Assembly: GCA_022841375.1 (NCBI GenBank)
Contig: JALHRQ010000007.1
Coordinates: 1 to 64,000 of the forward strand
Direction of reading: 5' to 3'
DNA length: 64,000 bases
Source: Burkholderiales bacterium
Lineage (GTDB): Bacteria; Pseudomonadota; Gammaproteobacteria; Burkholderiales; SG8-41
In this document: positions 37,201 to 45,707 of the stretch, in pieces
Numbering within the stretch: the stretch's first letter is position 1
How the letters are laid out: the number at the start of each line of letters is the position of its first letter
The notes under the pieces: generated by a model
The model's database searches: none
What the model was told of the DNA's origin: nothing
Seen by the model: the letters and a program-made list of their open reading frames with translations, nothing else
Position numbers and translations under genes: made by a program

Positions 37201-37833
37201 ATGACCGCCACCGAACTCCGCCCGATGCCCCCCTCGACGCTGGAACGCCTTGTGATCGACGGGCCGACGGGTGCGCTCGAAACCGATCTTAACGATCCCG
37301 GCCTGCCGCGGCGCGGCATCGCACTGATCGCACATCCCAATCCGGTTCAGGGCGGCACCAAAGACAACAAGGTCGTCACCACACTTGCCAAAACACTGTT
37401 TGGCCTGGGTTATGTCGCCATCCGCCCCAACTTTCGCGGCGTCGGCGCCAGCGCCGGCGCGTTTGATCAGGGCAACGGCGAAACCGACGACCTGATTACC
37501 GTAATCCGTTACGCCAAAGCGCGTTTCGGCGAGTTGCCGCTGCTGCTGGCGGGTTTTTCGTTTGGCGCCTTCGTGCAGACCCGCGTCGCCCTACAGGTGA
37601 CGGCGGAACGGTTGGTGCTGGTCGGCCCGGCGGTGAGTCGCTTCCCGACCGAGGCCGTACCGGCGAACACGCTGGTTGTCCACGGCGAGCATGACGAAGT
37701 GGTGCCGCTCGCCGCGGTGCTCGACTGGGCTCGCCCGCAGCAACTGCCGCTGGTAGTGGTGCCGGGCTGCGAACACTTTTTCCACGGTCGCCTGCACCTG
37801 CTCGCGCAGATCGTGCGCGTGCATTGCGGGTGA
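37201..37833 (+). CDS. Alpha/beta hydrolase, small esterase-like
   Basis: A 210-residue alpha/beta hydrolase. Visible elements are ALIAHPNPVQGGTKDNKVV (oxyanion region), RPNFRGVGASAGAFDQG, the nucleophile elbow GFSFGAF (Ser at about 121), the acid in VVHGEHDEVVPL (Asp at about 162) and the base in GCEHFFHGR (His at about 191), so the triad is complete. It belongs to the group often annotated as alpha/beta superfamily hydrolase of the YfhR/CocE-like kind. The substrate is unknown. The ABC ATPase start overlaps its stop. Confidence 0.88.
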   Translation: MTATELRPMPPSTLERLVIDGPTGALETDLNDPGLPRRGIALIAHPNPVQGGTKDNKVVTTLAKTLFGLGYVAIRPNFRGVGASAGAFDQGNGETDDLITVIRYAKARFGELPLLLAGFSFGAFVQTRVALQVTAERLVLVGPAVSRFPTEAVPANTLVVHGEHDEVVPLAAVLDWARPQQLPLVVVPGCEHFFHGRLHLLAQIVRVHCG

Positions 37834-38762
37834 ATCCCCGCGTGAACCCGATTTCCCCGCTCATTGCGACCGGACTGCGCAAGTCATACGGCGCGAATGA
37901 AGTCGTCTGCGGCGTCGATCTGGCGCTGCAACCGGGCGAATGTTTCGGCCTGCTCGGCCCCAACGGCGCCGGGAAGACCACGACACTGCGCCTGTGCCTG
38001 GGCCTGACCGCGCCCGACGGCGGCAGTATCAGCGTGCTTGGCCATGACGTGCCGCAGGAAGGACGCGAAGCCCGTCAGCGCATCGGCGTGGTGCCGCAAT
38101 TCGACAATCTCGATCCCGACTTCACCATCCGCGAGAACCTGCGGGTGTTCGGCCGTTATTTCGACATCGACAACGCCACACTGCGTGCACGTATCCCCGC
38201 ACTGCTCGAATTCGCCGGGCTGTCCAGCCGCGCCGATACCCGCATCCAGACGCTCTCCGGCGGCATGAAACGCCGGCTGACGCTGGCGCGCGCGCTGATC
38301 AATGACCCTGAGTTGCTGTTCCTGGATGAACCGACCACCGGACTGGATCCGCAGGCGCGCCATGTGATCTGGGAACGCCTGCGCAACCTGCTGAAACAGG
38401 GCAAAACACTGCTGCTGACCACCCACTTCATGGAAGAGGCCGAGCGACTGTGCAGCCGCATTGCGATCATGGATCACGGCAAAATCATCACCCGCGGCGA
38501 ACCGCGCGCGCTGATTGCGCAGCATGTCGAACCGCATGTGGTCGAAGTCTACGGCGAAGGCGTGCAGGAATGGGCCAAGGCCTGCGGACGCCGCCATGCC
38601 GAACGCTGCGAAGCCACCGGCGAAACCCTGTTCTGTTACACGCGTGATCCGGCGCCGCTGATTGCCGATCTCGACAGCCGCGGCGACCTGCGTTACCTGC
38701 ACCGCCGCGCCAATATCGAAGACGTTTTCCTGAAACTGACCGGGCGCGACCTCAGGGACTGA
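37830..38762 (+). CDS. ABC transporter ATP-binding protein, NodI/ABC-2 type
   Basis: A 310-residue ATPase with Walker A GPNGAGKTT at about 43-51, LSGGMKRRL signature at about 146-154, and Walker B LLFLDEPTTGLDP at about 165-177, then a C-terminal extension. It resembles NodI/CcmA-type drug or oligosaccharide exporters. The start is a GTG at 37830 overlapping the hydrolase stop as GTGA; a TTG six bases earlier is also possible. It forms an exporter with the permease at 38764. Confidence 0.92.
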   Translation: MNPRVNPISPLIATGLRKSYGANEVVCGVDLALQPGECFGLLGPNGAGKTTTLRLCLGLTAPDGGSISVLGHDVPQEGREARQRIGVVPQFDNLDPDFTIRENLRVFGRYFDIDNATLRARIPALLEFAGLSSRADTRIQTLSGGMKRRLTLARALINDPELLFLDEPTTGLDPQARHVIWERLRNLLKQGKTLLLTTHFMEEAERLCSRIAIMDHGKIITRGEPRALIAQHVEPHVVEVYGEGVQEWAKACGRRHAERCEATGETLFCYTRDPAPLIADLDSRGDLRYLHRRANIEDVFLKLTGRDLRD

Positions 38763-38763
38763 C

Positions 38764-39549
38764 ATGACGGCAAAACACTGGTCCCCGCCGCGATTGAGCC
38801 TGCGCTTTCTCCATGTCTGGCGGCGCAACCTGCTGGTGTGGCGCACGCTGGCCATTCCGTCGATGCTCGGCAATCTTGCCGATCCGCTGCTCTACATGTT
38901 CGGCCTCGGCTACGGCCTCGGCCGCATGCTGGAGGATGTCGGCGGCATGTCGTACATCGCCTTCCTTGCCGCCGGCGTTATTTGTTCGAGCACGATGATG
39001 AGCGCCTCGTTCGAAGCCATGTATTCGGCGTTTTCGCGTATGCATGTGCAGAAAACCTGGGACGCCCTTCTCAATGCGCCGCTGACGCTGGACGATGTGC
39101 TGCTCGGTGAACTGGTTTGGGCGGCCAGCAAAAGTTTTCTGTCGGGCAGCGCGGTGCTGATTGTCGCCGCCGCGCTGGGCCTGGTGCCATCAACGCTGGC
39201 GATTGTGGTGATTCCGCTGATTTTCCTCACCGGTCTCGCTTTCGCCGGACTGGGCCTGATCATGACCGCGCTGTCGCCGAGTTATGACTTTTTCATGTAC
39301 TACTTCACGCTGTGCGTGACGCCGATGATGCTGTTGTGCGGGGTATTCTTCCCGCTGCACGAATTGCCGGCCCCGGCACAGCTGCTGGCGCAGGCGTTGC
39401 CGCTGACCCACGCCGTCGCGCTGGCTCGTCCGCTGGTCAATGGCACGGTGCCGCCGGCGTGGCTGCTGCACATCGCAGTGCTGGCGGCCTACGCCGCCGG
39501 CAGCGCCTATATCGCGCTGGCACTAACCCGGCGCCGGCTTTTGCAGTAA
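38764..39549 (+). CDS. ABC-2 type transporter permease, NodJ-like
   Basis: A 261-residue membrane protein with six predicted helices. The N-terminal LRFLHVWRRNLLVWRTLAIPSMLGNLADP segment and the C-terminal FPLHELPAPAQLLAQALPLTHAV amphipathic region are typical of ABC-2/NodJ permeases. The ATG begins one base after the ATPase stop, so the two are cotranscribed. Outside rhizobia, NodIJ-type pairs export unknown lipids, glycans or drugs; nod genes are absent here. Confidence 0.9.
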   Translation: MTAKHWSPPRLSLRFLHVWRRNLLVWRTLAIPSMLGNLADPLLYMFGLGYGLGRMLEDVGGMSYIAFLAAGVICSSTMMSASFEAMYSAFSRMHVQKTWDALLNAPLTLDDVLLGELVWAASKSFLSGSAVLIVAAALGLVPSTLAIVVIPLIFLTGLAFAGLGLIMTALSPSYDFFMYYFTLCVTPMMLLCGVFFPLHELPAPAQLLAQALPLTHAVALARPLVNGTVPPAWLLHIAVLAAYAAGSAYIALALTRRRLLQ

Positions 39550-39559
39550 CATCAGCATC

Positions 39560-39970
39560 ATGCTCTGGGTCAAAATCTTCCATCTGCTGTTCGTGATCTC
39601 CTGGTTCGCGGGGCTGTTTTACCTGCCGCGCATCCTCGTCAATCTGGCGATGGAGAACAACGAAACCGCATATGCACGCCTGCTGCTGATGGCCCGCAAG
39701 CTTTATCGCTTCATGACCCTGATTGAGGTGCCGGCATTGGTGTTCGGACTGTGGCTGTGGCTGGGTTACGGCATCAGTGGCGGCTGGCTGCATGCCAAAC
39801 TGGTGCTGGTGGTGGTACTGATCGGCTACCACCACGCCTGCGGCAGCCTGCTGAAAAAATTCGAACAAAAACGAAACACCCGCTCCCACGTCTGGTTCCG
39901 CTGGTTCAACGAGGTGCCGGTGCTGGTGTTGTTCGCCACGCTGATCCTCGTCGTGCTCAAACCGTTCTGA
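39560..39970 (+). CDS. hemJ: Protoporphyrinogen IX oxidase HemJ-like
   Basis: A 136-residue membrane protein of the UPF0093/HemJ family with four helices. The key residues H8 (KIFHLLFVISWFAGLFYLPRI), R24 and K80 (GWLHAKLVLVV) are in place. HemJ oxidises protoporphyrinogen IX to protoporphyrin IX in heme synthesis. It starts ten bases after the permease stop and six bases before the HIRAN gene, giving a compact transcription unit. Confidence 0.88.
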   Translation: MLWVKIFHLLFVISWFAGLFYLPRILVNLAMENNETAYARLLLMARKLYRFMTLIEVPALVFGLWLWLGYGISGGWLHAKLVLVVVLIGYHHACGSLLKKFEQKRNTRSHVWFRWFNEVPVLVLFATLILVVLKPF

Positions 39971-39975
39971 TTCCC

Positions 39976-40359
39976 GTGTCCCGGTTTGCCGCCCTCTGTG
40001 CGCTGCTGTTGGCGCTGGCGCCGGCCTGCGCCGCCGAAGCCCGCATCATCGTGCAGCAGTCGCCGCTGGCCGGATTCCAGTATTACGACGGCAAGGTGCT
40101 GTGGGACGGCATGCGCGTCGGCGATGCCCTGGCCCTGGTGCGCGAACCGCAGAATCCGCACGACGCCAACGCGGTGCGCGTCGAGTGGAAAGGTCAACCG
40201 CTGGGTTACGTGCCGCGCCGTGACAACCGCGATGTCGCGCGGCAGATCGACCGCGGTGTGCCGGTGCAGGCGCGCATCATCCAGCTGAAGGAAGCGCGCA
40301 ACCCGTGGCAGCGCGTCGAATTCGAGGTTTATGTCGACCTTGCGACCGCGCGACCCTGA
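39976..40359 (+). CDS. Exported single-domain HIRAN protein
   Basis: A 127-residue protein. The GTG at 39976 starts a signal peptide (about 1-20, VSRFAALCALLLALAPACAA). The mature part is a HIRAN domain: GFQYYDGKVLWDGMRVGDAL, LVREPQNPHDANAVRVEW, QPLGYVPRRDN, VPVQARI. HIRAN domains usually bind 3' ends of DNA in helicases such as HLTF; standalone secreted versions exist in bacteria and have no known function. It lies in the same compact unit as hemJ and the THUMP methyltransferase. Confidence 0.75.
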   Translation: MSRFAALCALLLALAPACAAEARIIVQQSPLAGFQYYDGKVLWDGMRVGDALALVREPQNPHDANAVRVEWKGQPLGYVPRRDNRDVARQIDRGVPVQARIIQLKEARNPWQRVEFEVYVDLATARP

Positions 40360-40360
40360 A

Positions 40361-41518
40361 ATGGAACATTTTTTCGCCACCTGTCCGCGCGGCCTTGAAG
40401 GCGTGCTCGCCGACGAACTCAAAGCGCTGGACGCCACTGATATTCAGGCTGCCGACGGCGGCACCGGCTTCCGCGGCCCCTACGCGTTGTGCCGCCGCGT
40501 CAACCTCGAAAGCCGCATCGCCAGCCGCGTGTTATGGCGAGTCGGGCACTGCAGCTACCGCAGCGAGAACGACATCTTCAATGCGGCCAAAAAAATCCGC
40601 TGGTCGCAGTGGTTTGGCCCGAAACAGACCATCCGCGTCGACACTGCGGCAATCAAAAGCCCGCTGCAGAGCATCGACTTTGTCACCTTGCGCGTGAAAG
40701 ACGCCGTGTGTGATGTGCTGCGCGACACCGAAGGCCTGCGCCCCGATGTCGACACCCGTGCCCCCGATGTGCGCATCCATGTGTTCCTGACCCGTGATGA
40801 TGCGGTGTTTTATCTCGACACTTCGGGTGATGCGCTGTTCAAGCGCGGCTGGCGCACGGCGGCCGGCGAAGCCCCGCTGCGTGAAAACCTCGCCGCCGGC
40901 ATCCTCAAGCTTGCTGGCTGGACGCCGGATCAGGCGCTGCTCGACCCGATGTGCGGCAGCGGCACCTTCCTCGTCGAGGCTGCGCTGATGGCACGCAATC
41001 GTGCGCCGGGCCTAGGTCGCAATTTCGGTTTTGAAAAGCTGCGCAATCATGACGCCAAAGACTGGGCCGCACTGCGTGAACAGGCTGCAGCCCGTGAAAA
41101 TAATTCAATAAAAACAGATATTTACGGTTATGACCGCAGCGGCGACGCGATTGCCATCGCGACCCGTAACGTCACTTCGCTCGGCCTGGAATCGCAGATT
41201 GCGCTGAAGCAATGCAGTATCGAAGACTCGAAACCACCAGTCGCTGCGGGGCTGCTGATCACCAACCCGCCGTATGGCGTGCGCATGGAAGAACTCGACG
41301 ACCTCGCGGACTGGTATCCCAAGGTCGGCGACGTGCTCAAACAGCGCTACGCCGGCTGGACCGCTTTCATCCTCACCGGCGATCTGCGAATGGCCAAACT
41401 GATCGGATTAAAACCGTCCCGACGCACGCCGCTGTTCAACGGCGCGCTGGAATGCCGCCTGTTCCGCTTTGAAATGGTGGCCGGCTACATGCGCAAGGAC
41501 GCGCCGCCGACAGCCTAG
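40361..41518 (+). CDS. THUMP-domain RNA (guanine-N2) methyltransferase, RlmL N-terminal type
   Basis: A 385-residue class I methyltransferase of the YpsC/RlmL family. It has an N-terminal ferredoxin-like/THUMP part (about 45-150) for RNA binding and a C-terminal methyltransferase domain (about 160-385), with LLDPMCGSGTFLVEAALMA (motif I) and LLITNPPYGVRMEE (NPPY catalytic motif, about 297-310). It likely methylates guanine N2 in 23S rRNA, as RlmL does at G2445, but lacks the RlmK half. I chose ATG 40361, just after the HIRAN stop, over an in-frame ATG at 40331 that overlaps it. Confidence 0.9.
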   Translation: MEHFFATCPRGLEGVLADELKALDATDIQAADGGTGFRGPYALCRRVNLESRIASRVLWRVGHCSYRSENDIFNAAKKIRWSQWFGPKQTIRVDTAAIKSPLQSIDFVTLRVKDAVCDVLRDTEGLRPDVDTRAPDVRIHVFLTRDDAVFYLDTSGDALFKRGWRTAAGEAPLRENLAAGILKLAGWTPDQALLDPMCGSGTFLVEAALMARNRAPGLGRNFGFEKLRNHDAKDWAALREQAAARENNSIKTDIYGYDRSGDAIAIATRNVTSLGLESQIALKQCSIEDSKPPVAAGLLITNPPYGVRMEELDDLADWYPKVGDVLKQRYAGWTAFILTGDLRMAKLIGLKPSRRTPLFNGALECRLFRFEMVAGYMRKDAPPTA

Positions 41519-41579
41519 TTGCGCATTGCGCTCACGATCTGCGGACAAAGTGCGGCAGCGGCATGGAATTATCAGCTTC

Positions 41580-42035
41580 TCAACGGCATTCGGAATTCCA
41601 CAGCTCACCCTCCCTTGAATGCGCAGGTGGCGGATTTGCGCAGGGATTACGGTGGGGTTCAGTGACCGGAGTCCCCGGATGTACCGCCGCAGAGGAACGC
41701 AATCCGGGGTACTTCGCCTGAATTAACCCGGCGATCTGCCAGAGCACCAACGCACTCACCAGGGTTGCCGCAGTCACTGCAACGGCAATACCCATGCCCA
41801 ATCGCCTGAGCAGCCACTCCACCAGTCCGCCTGTCAGCGCCCCCGCTGCCATGCCGGCAACAAGCCCGATACAACCGAAAAAAATATAAAACCCCAGCGC
41901 AAAAACCAGCGCAAAGCTGTCTGCATTCTGGAGAAGTTGCGGATAACCGCCAAAGCCGAGCCAGCCCCCCCACAGCCCGCCGAGCACAGGCCATGAGATA
42001 CGAACGGACTTCCAGAAAGAGGCCCGATCCCTCAC
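41580..42035 (-). CDS. Membrane protein of unknown function
   Basis: A 151-residue protein with about three to four hydrophobic, Gly-rich segments (about 14-34, 40-75, 80-106) and a hydrophilic C-terminal tail of about 40 residues rich in Pro and His. I recognise no family. Its start overlaps the stop of the upstream gene by four bases (ATGA), so the two form an operon transcribed away from the TauE gene. Confidence 0.6.
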   Translation of the reverse strand: MRDRASFWKSVRISWPVLGGLWGGWLGFGGYPQLLQNADSFALVFALGFYIFFGCIGLVAGMAAGALTGGLVEWLLRRLGMGIAVAVTAATLVSALVLWQIAGLIQAKYPGLRSSAAVHPGTPVTEPHRNPCANPPPAHSREGELWNSECR

Positions 42036-42493
42036 CGCGCGCTTTCTCCGGACACCAAGCTCTGCATGGCTTTGCGGGCCCGGTCAAGGTGACGTGCTGT
42101 GGTTTCCAACTTCTGCAATTGGCAGGCAGAGGACTGCTCGTCGCTCCACGTCAGTCTCAAGGATTGATTGAATCCGCTGCTGATTACAAATTTCCCCAGT
42201 GGCATGATGCGCCGCCGTGGTGCGGCGGATAAAGGAATGATTTTTTCGACCTGTAGCGCCTGTTGCCGATTACGCCATTGCAGTCGAGCACCAAGCCAGT
42301 CACCCGACCCGCCATCAATCAGCACCCACCCCCAACCATCGGTATTCAGCTTCAGATAGCAGTAGCTGCCATGCCCGCCGTTTCCCGCCCATTCGCCCGA
42401 AAAGAATGCGGGGGAATTGTCCGGCAGGGGGGTTAGGGCGTTTGCGGTTCCCAACCAGGAAACGAGCAGTATGAGTTGCATCAAGAAACGCAT
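42032..42493 (-). CDS. Exported protein of unknown function
   Basis: A 153-residue protein with a signal peptide (about 1-19, ending TANA-LTP), and a mature part of about 135 residues rich in Trp, Gly and aromatic residues (FFSGEWAGNGGHGSYCYL, LIDGGSGDWLG, ARLQWRNRQQ) that reads as a small beta-sandwich. Two cysteines could form a disulfide. The family is unknown. It is translationally coupled to the membrane protein gene downstream; a secreted and a membrane partner may act together. Confidence 0.65.
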   Translation of the reverse strand: MRFLMQLILLVSWLGTANALTPLPDNSPAFFSGEWAGNGGHGSYCYLKLNTDGWGWVLIDGGSGDWLGARLQWRNRQQALQVEKIIPLSAAPRRRIMPLGKFVISSGFNQSLRLTWSDEQSSACQLQKLETTARHLDRARKAMQSLVSGESAR

Positions 42494-42589
42494 GGTTTTT
42501 GCTTTTACAGGTGGCTGACAGGAGTTTCGTAAATTTTAAAATAAAATCAATAACTTAAAAATTTCAACGTTATCCGGCATCAAGCATAC

Positions 42590-43336
42590 TCAGCGCAATG
42601 TGCGCACGATCAACGACGCGCCGATCAGCAGCAGCATCACGCTGATGATCTTGAGCAATAACTCGCGCGACACCTTGAGCTGGATGCGGTGCCCCGCCCA
42701 GATGCCGCCCAGCGCGAACGGCAGCAGCAGCAACGCACCGATCACCCGGTCCATCAGTATCAGACCGCCGATCAGGAAAACCAGCGCACGGATCGATGTC
42801 GACAGCAGCACCATGTTCGACAACGTGGCGCGCAGCACCGCCTTGTCGGGCAGGCGTCGCGACAGGTAGATCGCATAGGGCGGCGCACCGACGCCGAACA
42901 GGGTGCCGGTTGCGCCGCCGCAGAACCCCGAAATCACCGCCCACGGGTGGCGCGGAATGCCGATTCGCGGCACACCCGCATACAGCGAATACAAGCCGTA
43001 GCTGCACAGAAACAGGCCGAACACAGCAATGGTCGCCTGTTGCGGCAGTGTCACCAGCGCGGTAACCCCGGCGACCGCTCCAGCGAGAGAAAACGGCGCC
43101 ATCCATTTCAGTTCGCTGCGGTCGGCATCGCGTGAAAACCGGGAGCCCAGCGCCAGCGCCGCCGACACATCCAGCAGCACGCAAAGCGGCAGCACGAATT
43201 CGAGCGGGAAAAAAAATGACAGTGCTGGAACGGTAAACATCGCCGCGCCGAAGGCAGTGATGCCGAAGATCACATAGGCGCCGGCGACGATCGCCGCGCA
43301 GGCCACGTAGGTCGGCCAGTCAAACGGCATGGCCAT
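42590..43336 (-). CDS. Sulfite exporter TauE/SafE family protein
   Basis: A 248-residue, mostly hydrophobic protein with about eight membrane helices and the internal two-fold repeat of the TauE/SafE (DUF81) family, including FGAAMFTVPALSFFFPLEFVLPL and GFCGGATGTLFGVGAPPYAIYL. These proteins export sulfite or small organosulfonates; substrate is unproven for this one. The start lies just after the pilU terminator; ATG 43336 or 43330 are both possible. Confidence 0.88.
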   Translation of the reverse strand: MAMPFDWPTYVACAAIVAGAYVIFGITAFGAAMFTVPALSFFFPLEFVLPLCVLLDVSAALALGSRFSRDADRSELKWMAPFSLAGAVAGVTALVTLPQQATIAVFGLFLCSYGLYSLYAGVPRIGIPRHPWAVISGFCGGATGTLFGVGAPPYAIYLSRRLPDKAVLRATLSNMVLLSTSIRALVFLIGGLILMDRVIGALLLLPFALGGIWAGHRIQLKVSRELLLKIISVMLLLIGASLIVRTLR

Positions 43337-43340
43337 CAAC

Positions 43341-43367
43341 AAAAACGCCGGCCAACGGGCCGGCGTT
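43341..43367 (-). terminator. Intrinsic terminator downstream of pilU
   Basis: A perfect 10-bp stem (43344-43353 with 43358-43367) with a four-base loop is followed on the minus strand by a T run. It lies between the pilU stop (43388) and the TauE start (43336) and ends the pilTU transcript. Confidence 0.75.
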
Positions 43368-43387
43368 GTTTGTAATAGGAAGGCCGG

Positions 43388-44524
43388 TCAGACAAGGTTC
43401 AGATGCTCAATGCCGGTCATCACATCCTTGTCCTTGGCGTCCTTGCTGTTCAGCTTGATCATCAGCCGCAGTTCGTTCATTGAGTCGGCGTTGCGCAACG
43501 CATCTTCGTAACTGATGTCGCCGGACTCGTAGAGATCGAACAGATGCTGGTCGAAGGTCTGCATGCCAAGCTCGCGCGACTTCGCCATGATGCCCTTGAT
43601 CTCGTGCACTTCGCCCTTGAAAATCATGTCTGAAATCAGCGGCGAGTTGAGCAGGATCTCGACCGCGGCGGCACGGCCCTTGCCATCCTTTTTCGGAATC
43701 AACCGCTGCGACACCAGCGCGCGGATGTTCAGCGACAGATCCATCAGCAGTTGCTGTTTCCGCTCTTCCGGGAAAAAGTTGATGATCCGGTCCAGCGCCT
43801 GGTTGGCGCTGTTGGCATGCAGCGTTGCCATCGCCAGATGGCCCGTTTCGGCAAACGCAATGGCATGGTCCATGGTTTCGCGGTCACGGATCTCGCCGAT
43901 CAGGATGACGTCTGGCGCCTGACGCAGCGTGTTTTTCAGTGCGGCGTGCCAGGAGTCGGTGTCAACGCCGACTTCGCGCTGCGTGACCACGCAATTTTTG
44001 TGGTCGTGCACGTATTCGATCGGATCTTCGATGGTGATGATATGGCCGTAGCTGTTTTCATTGCGGTAACCCATCATCGCCGCCAGAGACGTCGATTTGC
44101 CCGAACCGGTGCCGCCGACCATGATCACCAGGCCGCGCTTGGTCATCACCACATCTTTCAGCACCGGCGGCAGTTTCAGATCATCGAATTTCGGGATTGA
44201 GGTGTTGATGGTCCGCAACACCATGCCGACGCGGCCCTGCTGCATGAAGGCATTGACACGAAAACGCCCGATGTCGCCGGGGGCGACCGCGAAGTTGCAT
44301 TCCTTGGTCGCTTCGAATTCACCGGCCTGCTTGTCGTTCATGATGCCGCGCGCCAGCTCGGAGGTGTGCTGAGCGGTCAGCGACTGCTGCGCCACCGGTG
44401 TCATCTTGCCGTCGAGTTTGATCGCCGGCGGAAACCCCACCGTGATAAACAGGTCGGAGGCCTTTTTCGCGACCATTGCCCGCAGCAGATCGTGCATGAA
44501 CTTGACTGCCTGCTCTCTTTCCAT
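43388..44524 (-). CDS. pilU: Type IV pilus retraction ATPase PilU
   Basis: A 378-residue PilT-family hexameric ATPase of the twitching-motility apparatus at the inner-membrane base of the type IV pilus. Walker A is GGTGSGKST at about 137-145; the Asp/His boxes and Walker B IILIGEIRD-type segment follow. PilU is a PilT-dependent, accessory retraction motor. It lies 37 bases after pilT on the same strand, the usual order. No pilin or pilB/C genes lie nearby. Confidence 0.95.
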   Translation of the reverse strand: MEREQAVKFMHDLLRAMVAKKASDLFITVGFPPAIKLDGKMTPVAQQSLTAQHTSELARGIMNDKQAGEFEATKECNFAVAPGDIGRFRVNAFMQQGRVGMVLRTINTSIPKFDDLKLPPVLKDVVMTKRGLVIMVGGTGSGKSTSLAAMMGYRNENSYGHIITIEDPIEYVHDHKNCVVTQREVGVDTDSWHAALKNTLRQAPDVILIGEIRDRETMDHAIAFAETGHLAMATLHANSANQALDRIINFFPEERKQQLLMDLSLNIRALVSQRLIPKKDGKGRAAAVEILLNSPLISDMIFKGEVHEIKGIMAKSRELGMQTFDQHLFDLYESGDISYEDALRNADSMNELRLMIKLNSKDAKDKDVMTGIEHLNLV

Positions 44525-44561
44525 GCTTTTTACTCCCGTATTCGCTGCATTGTCCGCCGGT

Positions 44562-45602
44562 TCAGCGGAACGAGTCCTTGTTCATCGCCTTGCCGCGCGC
44601 CTCTTCAACTGACACGATATTGCGTTTGACGAGATCAATCAGATTCTGATCCAGCGTCTGCATGCCAAGCTGGGCGCCGGTCTGGATCGCCGAATACATC
44701 TGCGCAACCTTGTTCTCACGGATCAGGTTGCGGATCGCCGGTGTGCCGACCATGATTTCATGCGCCGCTGCGCGCCCGCTGCCGTCCTTGGTCTTGAGCA
44801 GGGTTTGTGAAATCACCGCGCGCAGGGATTCGGACAGCATCGCGCGCATCATTTCCTTTTCTTCCGCCGGGAACACATCGATGATCCGGTCGATGGTCTT
44901 GGCCGCGGAACTGGTATGCAGCGTGCCGAACACCAGATGGCCCGTTTCAGCCGCGGTCAACGCCAGGCGGATGGTTTCCAGATCGCGCATCTCGCCGACC
45001 AGGATGATGTCCGGATCTTCGCGCAGCGCGGAGCGCAGCGCATTGGCGAACGACAGCGTGTGCGGACCGACCTCGCGCTGATTGATCAGGCACTTCTTCG
45101 ATTCATGCACGAATTCGATCGGATCTTCCACCGTCAGAATATGACCCTGCTCGTTTTCGTTGATATGGTTGACGATGGCGGCCAGCGTGGTCGACTTGCC
45201 CGAGCCCGTCGGTCCGGTGACCAGCACCACGCCGCGCGGCTGGTTGGCAATGTCCACAAACACCTTGGGCGCCTTCAGATCTTCCAGGCTCAGCACCTTG
45301 GACGGAATCGTCCGGAATACCGCGCCGGCGCCGCGCTGCTGCACAAAGGCATTGACGCGGAACCGCGCCAGGTTGGGGATCGAGAACGAAAAGTCGCACT
45401 CGAGGTTTTCCTCGTAAAACTTGCGCTGCCCGTCGTTCATGATGTCATACACCATGGCATGGACATCCTTGTGCTCCAGTGCCGGCAGGTTAATGCGGCG
45501 GATGTCGCCATGAACCCGGATCATCGGCGGCAGCCCGGAGGACAAATGCAGGTCGGAAGCCTTGTTTTTGACAACGAAGGCCAGCAGTTCGGAGATGTCC
45601 AT
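44562..45602 (-). CDS. pilT: Type IV pilus retraction ATPase PilT
   Basis: A 346-residue retraction motor. Walker A is GPTGSGKST at about 130-138, the Asp box is near 165, and the PilT-specific AIRNLIRE motif, needed for retraction, is near residue 290. It depolymerises pili by extracting pilin into the membrane, powering twitching, DNA uptake and surface sensing. It is divergent from yggS, as in many beta- and gammaproteobacteria. Confidence 0.96.
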   Translation of the reverse strand: MDISELLAFVVKNKASDLHLSSGLPPMIRVHGDIRRINLPALEHKDVHAMVYDIMNDGQRKFYEENLECDFSFSIPNLARFRVNAFVQQRGAGAVFRTIPSKVLSLEDLKAPKVFVDIANQPRGVVLVTGPTGSGKSTTLAAIVNHINENEQGHILTVEDPIEFVHESKKCLINQREVGPHTLSFANALRSALREDPDIILVGEMRDLETIRLALTAAETGHLVFGTLHTSSAAKTIDRIIDVFPAEEKEMMRAMLSESLRAVISQTLLKTKDGSGRAAAHEIMVGTPAIRNLIRENKVAQMYSAIQTGAQLGMQTLDQNLIDLVKRNIVSVEEARGKAMNKDSFR

Positions 45603-45707
45603 TTATAATTCCCTGGGAAGTGTTGCCATGCGGGCTGAGCGAGGTGCCGTCTGCGCGCACCCATGCGCTGGAACATGCGCCAACCAGCCTCTGAGCGCGT
45701 TGAAATT

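Noticed and set aside
38000-39549. NodI/NodJ as sign of nodulation ability
   Set aside because: No nodABC or other nod gene lies nearby; this ABC-2 exporter type is widespread outside rhizobia.
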